Positions 50,969 through 60,045 of a stretch of 64,000 nt of DNA are shown in pieces. Within the stretch, counting starts at the first letter, position 1; each line of letters opens with the position of its first letter. The notes below the pieces were generated by a model. The model did no database searches, had not been told where the DNA came from, and was given only the letters and a program-made list of their open reading frames with translations. The position numbers and the translations under genes are program-made. This DNA comes from an uncultured Erythrobacter sp. (GTDB taxonomy: Bacteria; Pseudomonadota; Alphaproteobacteria; Sphingomonadales; Sphingomonadaceae): positions 1 through 64,000 of the forward strand of contig CANLAD010000001.1 in assembly GCA_947488755.1 (NCBI GenBank), written 5' to 3'.

Positions 50969-52852
50969 TCAGGCAGCCACTCGTGCCGTATGCGATTGCC
51001 GGGTGCCGTTCTCCGACGGCGAGCCGGGCGAAGGGTTCGGCGGGCTGATCCAATGAGTTAGCACCTGCCCAAGGGCGTCCATCGACACCGGCTTGGCCAG
51101 ATGCTCCTGCATGCCCGCGACAAGACAGTTTTTAACGTCGTCGGCAAAGGCATTGGCCGTGAGCGCTATGATCGGCAATTCGTTCGCCTCGATGCCGGCC
51201 TCGCGCAGCGTCCGGGCCGCCTCCAGCCCGTTCATCCGCGGCATTTGCAGGTCCATCAGCACCAGCGCATAGGGTGTGCCGGTCTCGCGCGCACGCTGGA
51301 CCATCGCGACCGCCTGCGCTCCGTCTTCCGCGCATTCGATCGCGATGCCGATGCGCCTGGCCATGTCGGTGATGAGCTCGCGGTTGATGTCGTAATCTTC
51401 GGCGAGCAAAATACGCGGCTCACCGCCGATCGGATCGACAACAGATTGGGAGTGCGCGGCTATGGTTCGCGCATCGCCATCGTCCTGCGATCGCGCAGGC
51501 GCATCGGCACCGACAAGTGGCAGCGTTAGCGTGAAGACCGATCCCTTGCCCGGTTCGCTGCGAACGGTGAGCGAGCCGTTCATCAGTTCGGCAAGCTGGC
51601 GGCTTATCGCAAGGCCCAGGCCGGTGCCGCCGCGCTGCTGGCCTGACGCGTGATTGTCCTGTGTAAACGGATCGAAGATCGCGTCTTTCATGCTGTCTGA
51701 AATGCCGATGCCGGTGTCGCTGACTGACAGGCACAGTTTTCCCTCAACGCATCGGACATCGAGCGAAACGCGGCCTTCGTCGGTGTGTCGCACCGCGTTG
51801 GACAGCAAGTTGCCCAGTATCTGCCGCAGTCGCAGGGCGTCGATCACCATGTGGCGCGGAAGATCGGGCGCGGTATGGTAGGCGAGGCGGATGTTCTTCT
51901 CGCGCGCTGCGGGCTCCACCAATTGCGTGACGCGATAGACCAGATGGCGAATGTCCTCGACGCCAGGATTGATCTCGACCCGTCCCGCCTCGATTTTGGA
52001 CAGATCCAGAATATCGTTCAGCAGCGTTTGCAAAGTCTGGCCTGACTCGATGATCAGATCGGTATGGCGGCGTTGCTGCGGATCGAGCGCGCTTTGTCCC
52101 AGCAATTCGGCAAAGCCCAGCACGCCATTCATCGGGGTGCGGATTTCGTGGCTCATCCGTGCGAGAAACGTGCCTTTCGCCTGTGCCAGGGCGTGCGCGT
52201 TGTCGCGGGCATTGCGCAGGTCGCGCTGCATCTGTTCATCGACTGTACGATCAGCAAGCACGCCGAACAGAGCGATTGGAGTGCCCTCCTCATTCTTTTC
52301 GACCTGCGCGATAGCGGCGACGTGCCGCTGCTGCCCATCGGCGCCGTTGATGCGCGCGCGAAAGGTATAAGACAGACCGGTTTCGCGGGCCCTCTCCACG
52401 TTTTCGCTGACCATGTCGCGATCGTCAGCGTGGAAATAGGCCAGCGCCTTTTCAAGATCGGGTGGTTCGCCGGGTGGCAGACCGTGCATCGCGAACACCG
52501 CCTTCGACCAATAGACCTCGTCCGTTCTCAAATCGAGCCGCCAGTGACCGACCCGCGCATGAGCCTCGGTAAGGGTCAGCCAGCGGTTTTTCTCTTCCAG
52601 CCGGGTCAGCGACGCGCGATGGCGAGCCGCCTGCCGAGCGAACTGCGCCCGCATAGAGTACTCCCGCAGCACCAGGGTCACGGCCGACAAAAGCACGATT
52701 GCGACCACCGGCTCGACCGGAAGCGCGGCAAACACCGAAGGCCGCGCCTGCGCGATGAGCGCGATCACGATGACGCATACGCCCGCAAGAAAAGCGATCA
52801 TTACGCCATGGCCAAGCCGGGGGTGATCGGGGGAGACTGCGGCGTGGGACAT
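50969..52852 (-). CDS. membrane hybrid histidine kinase (PAS, HisKA, HATPase, REC)
   Basis: 627 residues from ATG 52852. Two membrane helices (VMIAFLAGVCVIVIALIAQA and VEPVVAIVLLSAVTLVL) with almost no periplasmic loop, a PAS domain at ~95-215 (TEAHARVGHWRLDLRTDEVY), HisKA with H in ARMSHEIRTPMNGVLGF, an ATPase domain (ILGNLLSNAVRH, DTGIGISDSM, GGTGLGLAIS), and a receiver domain with phospho-acceptor aspartate in ALVLMDLQMPRMNG. Signal unknown; lack of a large outer domain suggests sensing within or at the membrane or through PAS. No output regulator is adjacent. Confidence 0.93.
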   Translation of the reverse strand: MSHAAVSPDHPRLGHGVMIAFLAGVCVIVIALIAQARPSVFAALPVEPVVAIVLLSAVTLVLREYSMRAQFARQAARHRASLTRLEEKNRWLTLTEAHARVGHWRLDLRTDEVYWSKAVFAMHGLPPGEPPDLEKALAYFHADDRDMVSENVERARETGLSYTFRARINGADGQQRHVAAIAQVEKNEEGTPIALFGVLADRTVDEQMQRDLRNARDNAHALAQAKGTFLARMSHEIRTPMNGVLGFAELLGQSALDPQQRRHTDLIIESGQTLQTLLNDILDLSKIEAGRVEINPGVEDIRHLVYRVTQLVEPAAREKNIRLAYHTAPDLPRHMVIDALRLRQILGNLLSNAVRHTDEGRVSLDVRCVEGKLCLSVSDTGIGISDSMKDAIFDPFTQDNHASGQQRGGTGLGLAISRQLAELMNGSLTVRSEPGKGSVFTLTLPLVGADAPARSQDDGDARTIAAHSQSVVDPIGGEPRILLAEDYDINRELITDMARRIGIAIECAEDGAQAVAMVQRARETGTPYALVLMDLQMPRMNGLEAARTLREAGIEANELPIIALTANAFADDVKNCLVAGMQEHLAKPVSMDALGQVLTHWISPPNPSPGSPSENGTRQSHTARVAA

Positions 52853-52981
52853 GCGGTATGAGTAAGGCTGCACATGCTGCTTCCTCGTTGCGAGTGCGAT
52901 AGGCAATATTGCGCAGCTGGGCACTTGCGCGCAATTTGGGCGCTTGCCCCTGGCGCTGGCGCGCCTCATATCTTTGCAACG

Positions 52982-55072
52982 ATGCTGCGCCAGTACGAAC
53001 TTGTTGAACGGGTCAAGGATTACGACCCCGAAGCCGATGAGGCCGCGCTGAACCGTGCCTATGTCTACACGGTGCAGAAGCACGGGACGCAGAAGCGCGC
53101 GAGCGGCGATCCCTATTTCAGCCATCCGATCGAAGTCGCCGGGCTGATGACCGACCTCCAGCTCGACCAGCAGACCATCATCACCGCGCTGCTGCACGAC
53201 ACGGTCGAGGACACGCTGGCGACGATCGAGGATATCGACGAGCTTTTCGGCCCCGATGTCGCGCGGCTGGTCGACGGCGTGACCAAGCTCTCCAAGATCG
53301 AGGCGATGCCGGAAAACGAGCGCGCGGCAGAGAACCTGCGCAAATTCCTGCTCGCCATGAGCGAGGATATCCGCGTCCTGCTGGTCAAGCTGGCGGACCG
53401 GCTGCACAATATGCGCACGCTGCACTTCATCTCCAAACCCGAGAAGCGCCAGCGCATTGCGCGCGAGACGATGGATATCTACGCGCCGCTGGCCGAACGG
53501 GTGGGCATGTACGAATACATGCGCGAAATGCAGGCGCTGGCGTTCAAGGAGCTGGAGCCGGAAGGCTACGCGACGATCACCAAGCGGCTTGAACAATTGC
53601 GCAGTCAGGATGGCGGGCAGGTCGATGCGATCGCGCTCAAGATCAAGCAGGCGCTGGCCGAAGCGGGGCTGAGCGTCGAAGTGACGGGGCGCGAGAAACA
53701 ACCCTATTCAATCTGGCACAAGATGGCCGAGCGCCACGTCAGCTTCGAACAGGTGACCGACATCATGGCTTTCCGCGTGCTGTGCGAGGACGAGGCCGAT
53801 TGCTACCGTGCGCTGGGCGTGCTGCACACGACGTGGCAGTTCTTGCCGGGTCGGTTCAAGGACTTCATCTCGACGCCCAAGACCAACGGCTATCGTTCAC
53901 TCCACACCTCGCTGATGTACGAAAACTCGATGCGGGTGGAGGTGCAGATCCGCACGCGTGAAATGCACCGCCGCAACGAATTCGGCCTCGCCGCGCACTG
54001 GGCCTACAAGCAGTCCGACACCGCCGATGGGCAGGTCGGCTGGCTGCGCGATCTGATCGAGATCGTCGACACCAGCCACGATGCGGAAGAATTGCTCGAG
54101 CACACGCGGCTCGCGATCTATCAGGATCGCATCTTCGCCTTCACGCCGAAGGGGGCGCTGTTCCAGCTGCCCAAGGGCTCGACCGCGGTCGATTTCGCCT
54201 TCGCGGTCCACACCGATCTCGGCCTTTCCTGCGTCGGTGCAAAGATCAACGGGCGGCACATGCCACTGCGCACCCAGCTGTCGAACGGCGATGTGGTTGA
54301 GATCATTAAGGGGAAGAATGCCGAGCCGCAGATGAGCTGGCTTGGCTTTGTCGTTACGGGCAAGGCGCGCGCCGCGATCCGGCGGGCCGTGCGGCTCAAG
54401 GAGCGCAAGGAGGTCGCTGCGATCGGCTCCAAGCTGTTCGACGAAATCGCCACGCGCGTGCCCGCCCGCATCGGCAAGAAAGCGATCCGCGCCGCGCTCG
54501 AACGGCTGGACATGGATGAGCCCGACGATCTGATGTTCGCGATCGGCGCGGCCAAATTGAGCGACCGCGAAGTGATGGAAGCGCTGGTGCCGGGCTGCAC
54601 CGCCGACTTCGACGAGGACGAGGATTGGCAGGGGCGCGAGAAGGCCATCTCGATCCGTGGTCTGACGGCGGGCGTGGGCTTCGAGCTGGCTTCATGCTGT
54701 CACCCGGTGCCGGGCGACCGGATCGTCGGCCTGAGACGCAAGGGTGAGCCGGTGCTGGTCCACACGATCGGCTGCTCCGAACTGGCGAGCGGCGTCGACA
54801 GCGACTGGCTGGACCTGAGCTGGGGTCGCCGTTCACAAGGGGCGATTGGGCAGCTTGCGGTAACGCTCTACGACCGTCCCGGCACTCTGGCGGAAATGGC
54901 GGGCATCTTCGCCCAGAACAAGATCAACGTGACGAGCCTCGTCCAGAAGCAACTCGACCATCCCTTCACGACCTACGAAATCGAGGCCGAGGTGCAGGAT
55001 CTTGCCCATCTAACCCGCATTCTCAGCGCCCTGCGCGTCAGCGATGCGGTGGCGCAGGCCGACCGGGTCTAA
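52982..55072 (+). CDS. spoT: bifunctional (p)ppGpp synthetase/hydrolase (Rel/Spo)
   Basis: 696 residues from ATG 52982. The HD hydrolase domain has YFSHPIEVAGLM and HDTVED (H72, D73), both intact; the synthetase domain has GREKQPYSIWHKM, DIMAFRVLC and TPKTNGYRSLHTS; then TGS (FAFTPKGALFQLPKGSTAVD), a helical/zinc-finger-like region (FELASCCHPVPGD) and a C-terminal ACT domain (QLAVTLYDRPGTLAEM). Both activities should be active, as in the single Rsh of alphaproteobacteria. Divergent from the hybrid kinase. Confidence 0.96.
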   Translation: MLRQYELVERVKDYDPEADEAALNRAYVYTVQKHGTQKRASGDPYFSHPIEVAGLMTDLQLDQQTIITALLHDTVEDTLATIEDIDELFGPDVARLVDGVTKLSKIEAMPENERAAENLRKFLLAMSEDIRVLLVKLADRLHNMRTLHFISKPEKRQRIARETMDIYAPLAERVGMYEYMREMQALAFKELEPEGYATITKRLEQLRSQDGGQVDAIALKIKQALAEAGLSVEVTGREKQPYSIWHKMAERHVSFEQVTDIMAFRVLCEDEADCYRALGVLHTTWQFLPGRFKDFISTPKTNGYRSLHTSLMYENSMRVEVQIRTREMHRRNEFGLAAHWAYKQSDTADGQVGWLRDLIEIVDTSHDAEELLEHTRLAIYQDRIFAFTPKGALFQLPKGSTAVDFAFAVHTDLGLSCVGAKINGRHMPLRTQLSNGDVVEIIKGKNAEPQMSWLGFVVTGKARAAIRRAVRLKERKEVAAIGSKLFDEIATRVPARIGKKAIRAALERLDMDEPDDLMFAIGAAKLSDREVMEALVPGCTADFDEDEDWQGREKAISIRGLTAGVGFELASCCHPVPGDRIVGLRRKGEPVLVHTIGCSELASGVDSDWLDLSWGRRSQGAIGQLAVTLYDRPGTLAEMAGIFAQNKINVTSLVQKQLDHPFTTYEIEAEVQDLAHLTRILSALRVSDAVAQADRV

Positions 55073-55109
55073 GGAGTGCTAACGGTGGCCGAGCGTTACC
55101 TAAAGCGTC

Positions 55110-55625
55110 CTAGACCGCGTAGAGCAGCACGATAACCAGAATTATTGTGTAGACCGCGATCCCGCCCACGATCGCGATTTGATTAAAGGCCGGCGCGAAC
55201 GTCGCCTGCGCCATTTGTCCGACCTGTCCGAGCAATTGCGGCCAGGTGTAGCTGACGAAATCGCCCTGCGACATGACAGCCTGCAGCCGGTTGTGCTCAT
55301 CGACTATGGGCAGGCGGCGGAAGCGTTCGTTCGACATGACCTGCAGCCAGTCGAGCACCTTGTCGTCCTTGTTCGCCATGCGGACTTCGGTGGTCATCAC
55401 TTCGCTGACGGGAGTCGTCTTGGGGTCTCGGCTCTCGCCGATGACGCGGCGGAAGATGTCGCGTTCGGTCATCACGCCCAGCACGGTGTCGTCGGTGTCG
55501 GTGATGAAGATCGATCCGAAGTTCTTCTCCGCCATCTGCGTGACGGCGTCGTAAACGGTGGTGTCCGGGCGGCAGGTGAGCGGCGGGGCCTTGCTCTGGT
55601 ATTCTTTACGATCAGCGATTCTCAT
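55110..55625 (-). CDS. CBS-domain protein with C-terminal membrane helix
   Basis: 171 residues from ATG 55625 with GGAGGG about 10 nt upstream. Two CBS motifs: TTVYDAVTQMAEKNFGSIFI with VLGVMTERDIFRRVI, and VLDWLQVMSNERFRRLPIV with LQAVMSQGDFV. A hydrophobic tail (IAIVGGIAVYTIILVIVLLY) anchors it. CBS pairs bind adenine nucleotides; the tail suggests regulation of a membrane partner. Convergent with spoT. Confidence 0.87.
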   Translation of the reverse strand: MRIADRKEYQSKAPPLTCRPDTTVYDAVTQMAEKNFGSIFITDTDDTVLGVMTERDIFRRVIGESRDPKTTPVSEVMTTEVRMANKDDKVLDWLQVMSNERFRRLPIVDEHNRLQAVMSQGDFVSYTWPQLLGQVGQMAQATFAPAFNQIAIVGGIAVYTIILVIVLLYAV

Positions 55626-55713
55626 GGGTGGTGACCCTCCTGTCAAATGTTAACCCGTCCAACGCGGGCGGGGGAAGTCGGGTTCCGAGATGCGCGGCCT
55701 TGCGGGGTCCGCA

Positions 55714-56826
55714 TCACTCCTCCTCGTCATATTCAAAAGGGCGCACCGGCACGGGAATGTTGCAGATATCCGCGCCGCCAGCGGGTACAATGAAGAACGG
55801 ATCGCGGCGATTGGCCCGCGCCTCGGCATAGCGGGCGAAGGTTTCGGATTCGGTTGAGAGGTATTCGAAGGTCGGCTGTTGGTCCTCGGGCAGGTCGATG
55901 GCGACGCGGATCGAGGTGATCGGCGTGCGCTTGTCGGCTTCGTCCTCGGTGTAGAAGCCCAGTGCCCCGGAGCCGCGGGGGAGGGAGGACAGGTGCTCCA
56001 TCCCGTCGATAATCCGCCCGACCAGCGCGATATTGCGGTCCAGATGGCGCGGCGCATGGCCGATGACGGTGTAAAGCTCCGCGCCGCTTCCGGTGTCGGG
56101 GGAATAGCCGCGCCCGACACCGACCATCCCATAGCAGTGGACGGGCCAGACCTCGTCCGGGCTTATAAAATCGCCTCGAACAAAAACCCGGCGACCAGTG
56201 AACTTATTTTCGGTTTCGTAATCTTCCTTCTTCCAGCTGGTTGTCATAGCGACCGGGAAAGAACCGGCGAATGAGAACGCATTGGCATAGGGATCGTCGA
56301 ACCCAGTCCAGTTATCGGGAAGAGCGCTACGCGGGATCAACTTCTGTTTTGCCGCTTGCCGCCCTTGAGAGGACCATACCTTGTCGAAAAGGGATGCTGA
56401 CCAATTGCGGACATAATCCTCCTCCCCCATCACATTCAGCCCCTCGGGCAGTGGCTTGGTCTCCATCTCACCGCTCTCAGGATTGTCATGCCCCGGATCG
56501 CCCCACTGGACGACGTAATTGTCCTGCACCCGGTTGACGCTGATCCCGTCATACCAGTTCGCGCGGGCGAGGGTGCGGATGTTCGCGACCCAGCCTTGGC
56601 TGAATGGCTCTGGCATCAACTGGATCACCACCTGGCGCTCGTTCCCATCCCGATCTGGCGCGAGTGTCATCACCAGCAGGTCTTCAGGCGCGATCGCCAC
56701 CCATTCGTCCTGCGAGGCCGCATTGACGATTGCGTTCGGGCTGGTCGCGCCGTCCGGTGCCTCCTGCGCGGAAGCGGGCAGGGCAAGGGTGAGCGTGGCG
56801 GCGATGGAAAGGGCGATATGTCTCAT
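55714..56826 (-). CDS. exported cyclophilin-type peptidylprolyl isomerase
   Basis: 370 residues from ATG 56826. Signal peptide (ALSIAATLTLALPASAQ). Cyclophilin-like positions: FSQGWVANIRTLARANWYDG, ISVNRVQDNYVVQWGD, FSFAGSFPVAMT and a later YTVIGHAPRHLDRNIALVGR corresponding to the end of the fold. Large inserts (about residues 100-150) make it longer than a standard cyclophilin, and the usual active-site FHRV reads VNRV, so activity is uncertain. Periplasmic. Confidence 0.82.
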   Translation of the reverse strand: MRHIALSIAATLTLALPASAQEAPDGATSPNAIVNAASQDEWVAIAPEDLLVMTLAPDRDGNERQVVIQLMPEPFSQGWVANIRTLARANWYDGISVNRVQDNYVVQWGDPGHDNPESGEMETKPLPEGLNVMGEEDYVRNWSASLFDKVWSSQGRQAAKQKLIPRSALPDNWTGFDDPYANAFSFAGSFPVAMTTSWKKEDYETENKFTGRRVFVRGDFISPDEVWPVHCYGMVGVGRGYSPDTGSGAELYTVIGHAPRHLDRNIALVGRIIDGMEHLSSLPRGSGALGFYTEDEADKRTPITSIRVAIDLPEDQQPTFEYLSTESETFARYAEARANRRDPFFIVPAGGADICNIPVPVRPFEYDEEE

Positions 56827-56987
56827 GCCAACCTTGTGACAGGACCGGCGCACACACAAAAGCCCCTTTCCACGCGTTTTCGGGGGCGGAAAGAGGCTCT
56901 TGGGTCAGCGTTCGCAGGGAATGCCATTCCGCGCAGCGCCATCCAATGCGACTCGTTTAGCATATTCGATGCCCGTCGCCTATCGCC

Positions 56988-57016
56988 TTGCGAAGCAATC
57001 GTTTCGTGGCTAGAGC
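56988..57016 (+). promoter_or_regulatory. promoter of tRNA-Ser
   Basis: TTGCGA (56988-56993), 17 nt, TAGAGC (57011-57016), placing a start at about 57023, 18 nt before the mature tRNA. Reasonable sigma-70 spacing; not confirmed. Confidence 0.45.
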
Positions 57017-57040
57017 GCGGCCCTTGCTCGAAAGGCGCGC

Positions 57041-57131
57041 GGAGCGGTGGCCGAGTGGTCGAAGGCGCACGCCTGGAAAGTGTGTATACGGTAACCCCGT
57101 ATCGTGGGTTCGAATCCCACCCGCTCCGCCA
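57041..57131 (+). tRNA. tRNA-Ser (anticodon GGA)
   Basis: Acceptor stem GGAGCGG (57041-57047) with CCGCTCC (57121-57127) and encoded CCA (57129-57131). Anticodon GGA at 57075-57077 reads UCC/UCU serine codons. The long variable arm (TATACGG-taa-CCCCGTA, ~57085-57101) is typical of class II tRNA-Ser, and the T-loop GTTCGAATC is intact. Confidence 0.97.
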
Positions 57132-57631
57132 AACACCCTCAGCACTTGTCTCTAGGCACGTGGGCCTTCGCTAACCGCTGATAACAGGAGGTTTTTCAGG
57201 GCCAACCCGTAACTCCTGGATCATTTCGGCGGTCCCTGGAGCCCTATCAGCGGGCATTTTCTCAGGCCGCCTGCAGCCGCGCGAAACTCGGTCCGGTTTC
57301 CCTTAGCCCGAGCAAGGCGAACTTGGTGCCACAAATCCCAGCGCCTTGCGTCGCTGCGACCAGGCAAGTGCTATCTCGATGTACTTCAGTTTCTCGAGGT
57401 TGAGGTTAACAGGCCGTCGGTCCGCCTTGCGGCCCATTGCGGAAACGTGGAGCTTGGAACCGGTCCCAACGCCGATAGCGTCCTGGAGCCGCTTAACATC
57501 GCCAAGCGCAAATACCCCACTGACAACGAGCGCGTGAGCTGGGAGCTCAATCCGTGGATCGTGGAAGCTGCGCTTGAGAGGCTTTGCGATCGGAGGCTAA
57601 CCGAACAATTGATCGACCGTATTCGCATACT
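57132..57631. other. 500-nt region after the tRNA without a clear gene
   Basis: No convincing intact gene. A GTG-initiated frame 57447-57635 (62 residues, ending ELNPWIVEAALERLCDRRL) is open upstream to about 57300 and reads protein-like, so it may be the 3' end of a decayed gene. No integrase and no direct repeat of the tRNA 3' end were found within the window, so this is not evidently an attachment site. Confidence 0.35.
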
Positions 57632-58972
57632 TTAGACACGCTCCGTTTCTTCCAGCTGTCGCTCATCATCGCCATCCGATAACAGCGCTGCACCGAACGC
57701 CAGTATGCCGACGCGTCCGGCGATCATCAGGATTACAATGATCCCCTGGCCGGCATCACCGAATTGCGCGGATGCGCCGAAGCTCAAACCGATCGTCCCG
57801 AGTGCGGAGATCACCTCGAAAAACACCGCCTTCAATTCAGTCGCCGGTTCGATTGTGGCAAGAATGAACGTCGCGAGCAGCATCAGGCTGAGGTAAAAGA
57901 CCAGAGTCGTGGACGACGCCCGGATCTTTTCTCTCGAGACTCTTCGGCCGAAAAGCCTTGTATCGTTTTGCTGGCGCAGGGAGGATACCATCGTTGCGGC
58001 CAGCACGGCGGTCGTCGTCGTCTTGATTCCGCCGCTCGTGCCCGACGGCGACGCTCCGACTACCATTGTCACGGCCACCAGTACGAACGCCGCACCCGAT
58101 AGAGCCATCGTTGGAAGCGTGTTGAAGCCCACTGTTGTCGAGCTTGTCATCGCCGCGAAAAAGGCGTTCAGCCAGCGCGTGGACCCGTCAAAGGCGTCGA
58201 GCCGCGGGTCGGTCAGATAAAGCAGGACGGTCGTCGCGAGGAGCAGCGGTATGAAGACCAGGACGACAACCCGGTTGGTGTAGCTCAATTGAAATTGCCA
58301 GTGCCGGATCGATCGACCGACATCCCACGCGACGAGAAAGCCGACCGCGCCGATGAAGCTCATGATCGAGAGCGGGAGGAGCACTGCGGGATTGCTGGCG
58401 AAGCCTTCAAAACTATCGGGAAAGAGACTGAGACCGCTCGTGCAGAAGGCCGAGACCGAATGAAAAATTGCATTCCACAGCGGCTGGTCGGTCCCGGCCG
58501 CGCGGAAGGCGAAGAAGAGGGTTACGGTCCCAAGCAGCTCGACACCGAAGGTAAGGGCGCAGGCGGCTTTTGCGAAGGCCCGGACATTCGTTTCGCGCGG
58601 CAAGGCGAAGTCGGTATCGGCCTCCTCCTGCTCGTTGCGGTGGAGACGCCGATCGAACCGGTTGATCAGTAGCGCGGCCAATGTCATGTAGCCAAGGCCG
58701 CCGATCTGCACCAGCACGAGGATCATCACCTGCCCGGCGAGAGAATAGCTTTCGGAAATGGCAATGGTCGTCAGACCCGTGGTCGACACGGCGCTCACCG
58801 ACGTGAACAGATGATCGATCAGGTCGCCTCTCGCGCTCGTTCCTTCGAGCGCCCATAGGGCCAGCATTCCAACCAGCGAGATCAGCACATAACCCAGCAG
58901 AATGCGCTGAGCTGTGTTGAGCGCGGAGCGGAGGCGATCGAAGATTGATCTTACTACCGTCATCGAATGCAT
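57632..58972 (-). CDS. Trk/Ktr-type potassium transporter, channel subunit
   Basis: 446 residues from ATG 58972 (58963 possible). Four K+-filter-like pore loops: VSAVSTTGLTT, SAFCTSGLSL, MTSSTTVGFNT and ISALGTIGLSFG, each between membrane helices as in KtrB/TrkH. The C-terminal NAD-binding regulator KtrA/TrkA is not adjacent. KtrB-type subunits take up K+ with sodium. It is divergent from an NDQ rhodopsin, 170 nt apart, so a sodium pump and a sodium-dependent potassium carrier may share a regulatory region. Confidence 0.9.
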   Translation of the reverse strand: MHSMTVVRSIFDRLRSALNTAQRILLGYVLISLVGMLALWALEGTSARGDLIDHLFTSVSAVSTTGLTTIAISESYSLAGQVMILVLVQIGGLGYMTLAALLINRFDRRLHRNEQEEADTDFALPRETNVRAFAKAACALTFGVELLGTVTLFFAFRAAGTDQPLWNAIFHSVSAFCTSGLSLFPDSFEGFASNPAVLLPLSIMSFIGAVGFLVAWDVGRSIRHWQFQLSYTNRVVVLVFIPLLLATTVLLYLTDPRLDAFDGSTRWLNAFFAAMTSSTTVGFNTLPTMALSGAAFVLVAVTMVVGASPSGTSGGIKTTTTAVLAATMVSSLRQQNDTRLFGRRVSREKIRASSTTLVFYLSLMLLATFILATIEPATELKAVFFEVISALGTIGLSFGASAQFGDAGQGIIVILMIAGRVGILAFGAALLSDGDDERQLEETERV

Positions 58973-59142
58973 GACCAACGGATGGCTCGTCGCTCGAACA
59001 GCGAACGATTCAGACAAGTCAAACAGAGAACCGATCGACTGAGTTTCGATTGCAAAAAAATCAACGCTTTGATTGGTATTGATTTGGGAACCTGATCTTC
59101 CACCATTCCTTTGTGCAGTGTGCAACCAAAGGAGGCCTCGAC

Positions 59143-60045
59143 ATGCCGTCGATCGAAAACTTTCTGACTTACGACTACTGGCAATTCGATGTTATCCGGC
59201 ATTTATTCGCTTTCTCGACCGCAGTTTTCCTCGCTGGCCTCGTCTATTTCGCACTGACGGCGAAGTCGACCGCGCCGGGTTACAGGCTATCGGCCTATAT
59301 CTCCGCAGTTGTGATGGTGTCCGCGGCTCTTGAACTCGGTCAGCTTTGGATGCTGTGGAACAACAGCTTCATTTGGGACGCCCTGACCCAGCAATTCGTT
59401 CCCGCGCTCGATGAGCAATTCTCGAACGGCTACCGGTACATGAACTGGATGATCGACGTGCCGATGCTCGCGACGCAGCTGGTGGTCGTTTGCGGGTTTG
59501 CCGGGAAGGAACTGCGCAACAAATGGGCGACGCTGACGGTGGCGGGCATATTGATGATCCTGACCGGCTATGTCGGACAGTATTTCGAACCGGCGGTAGC
59601 TGGCGTGCCCGGATATGAAGGCGCGATCCAGTTCTGGATCTGGGGCTTGATCTCGACCGTCTTCTACATCTGGATGATCTTCGTTTTGGCGAATGCGGTG
59701 CGCAATCCACAGGGCGATCCGTCCGACAAGGTGCGCAGCGGGTTGAAGTTCTGTTTCTGGTTTCTGCTGGTGACGTGGTCGATCTACCCCATCGCCTACG
59801 CCATGCCGCTGTTCGCACCGGATGCGGACGGAGTGGTCGTTCGCCAGGTTATCTTCACGATTGCCGACGTCACGTCCAAGCTGGTGTTCGGTGTCATCCT
59901 GTCGATGGTCGCCCTGCGCCGAAGTGCGGAAGCCGGATATGCACCTGCGATCGATTCCATGATCGAGACCCGGCCGGAAGTCTTCACCTCGGCTCCGGCA
60001 CATGAAATCGCGAAGGACAGGCCCGCTGAAACCGCCGCGCGCTGA
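59143..60045 (+). CDS. NDQ-type rhodopsin, predicted light-driven sodium pump
   Basis: 300 residues from ATG 59143, with AAAGGAGG just upstream; an in-frame GTG at 59113 is less likely. Seven helices. In helix [18 protein letters not shown] gives R98, N101, D105 and Q112, which match R109, N112, D116 and Q123 of sodium-pumping KR2. Helix G has [11 protein letters not shown]242, S245 and retinal-binding lysine K246. Leucine at position 109, equivalent to L105 of proteorhodopsin, suggests green absorption. No retinal-forming (blh) gene is in the window. The last ~40 residues overlap the next gene. Confidence 0.95.
   Translation: MPSIENFLTYDYWQFDVIRHLFAFSTAVFLAGLVYFALTAKSTAPGYRLSAYISAVVMVSAALELGQLWMLWNNSFIWDALTQQFVPALDEQFSNGYRYMNWMIDVPMLATQLVVVCGFAGKELRNKWATLTVAGILMILTGYVGQYFEPAVAGVPGYEGAIQFWIWGLISTVFYIWMIFVLANAVRNPQGDPSDKVRSGLKFCFWFLLVTWSIYPIAYAMPLFAPDADGVVVRQVIFTIADVTSKLVFGVILSMVALRRSAEAGYAPAIDSMIETRPEVFTSAPAHEIAKDRPAETAAR

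Noticed and set aside
57041..57631. Genomic island attachment site at tRNA-Ser
   Set aside because: No integrase gene and no second copy of the tRNA 3' end were seen in the window.
59088..59113. GGAAC box upstream of the rhodopsin as an EcfG promoter
   Set aside because: At the required 16-17 nt the sequence is CTTT, not CGTT.
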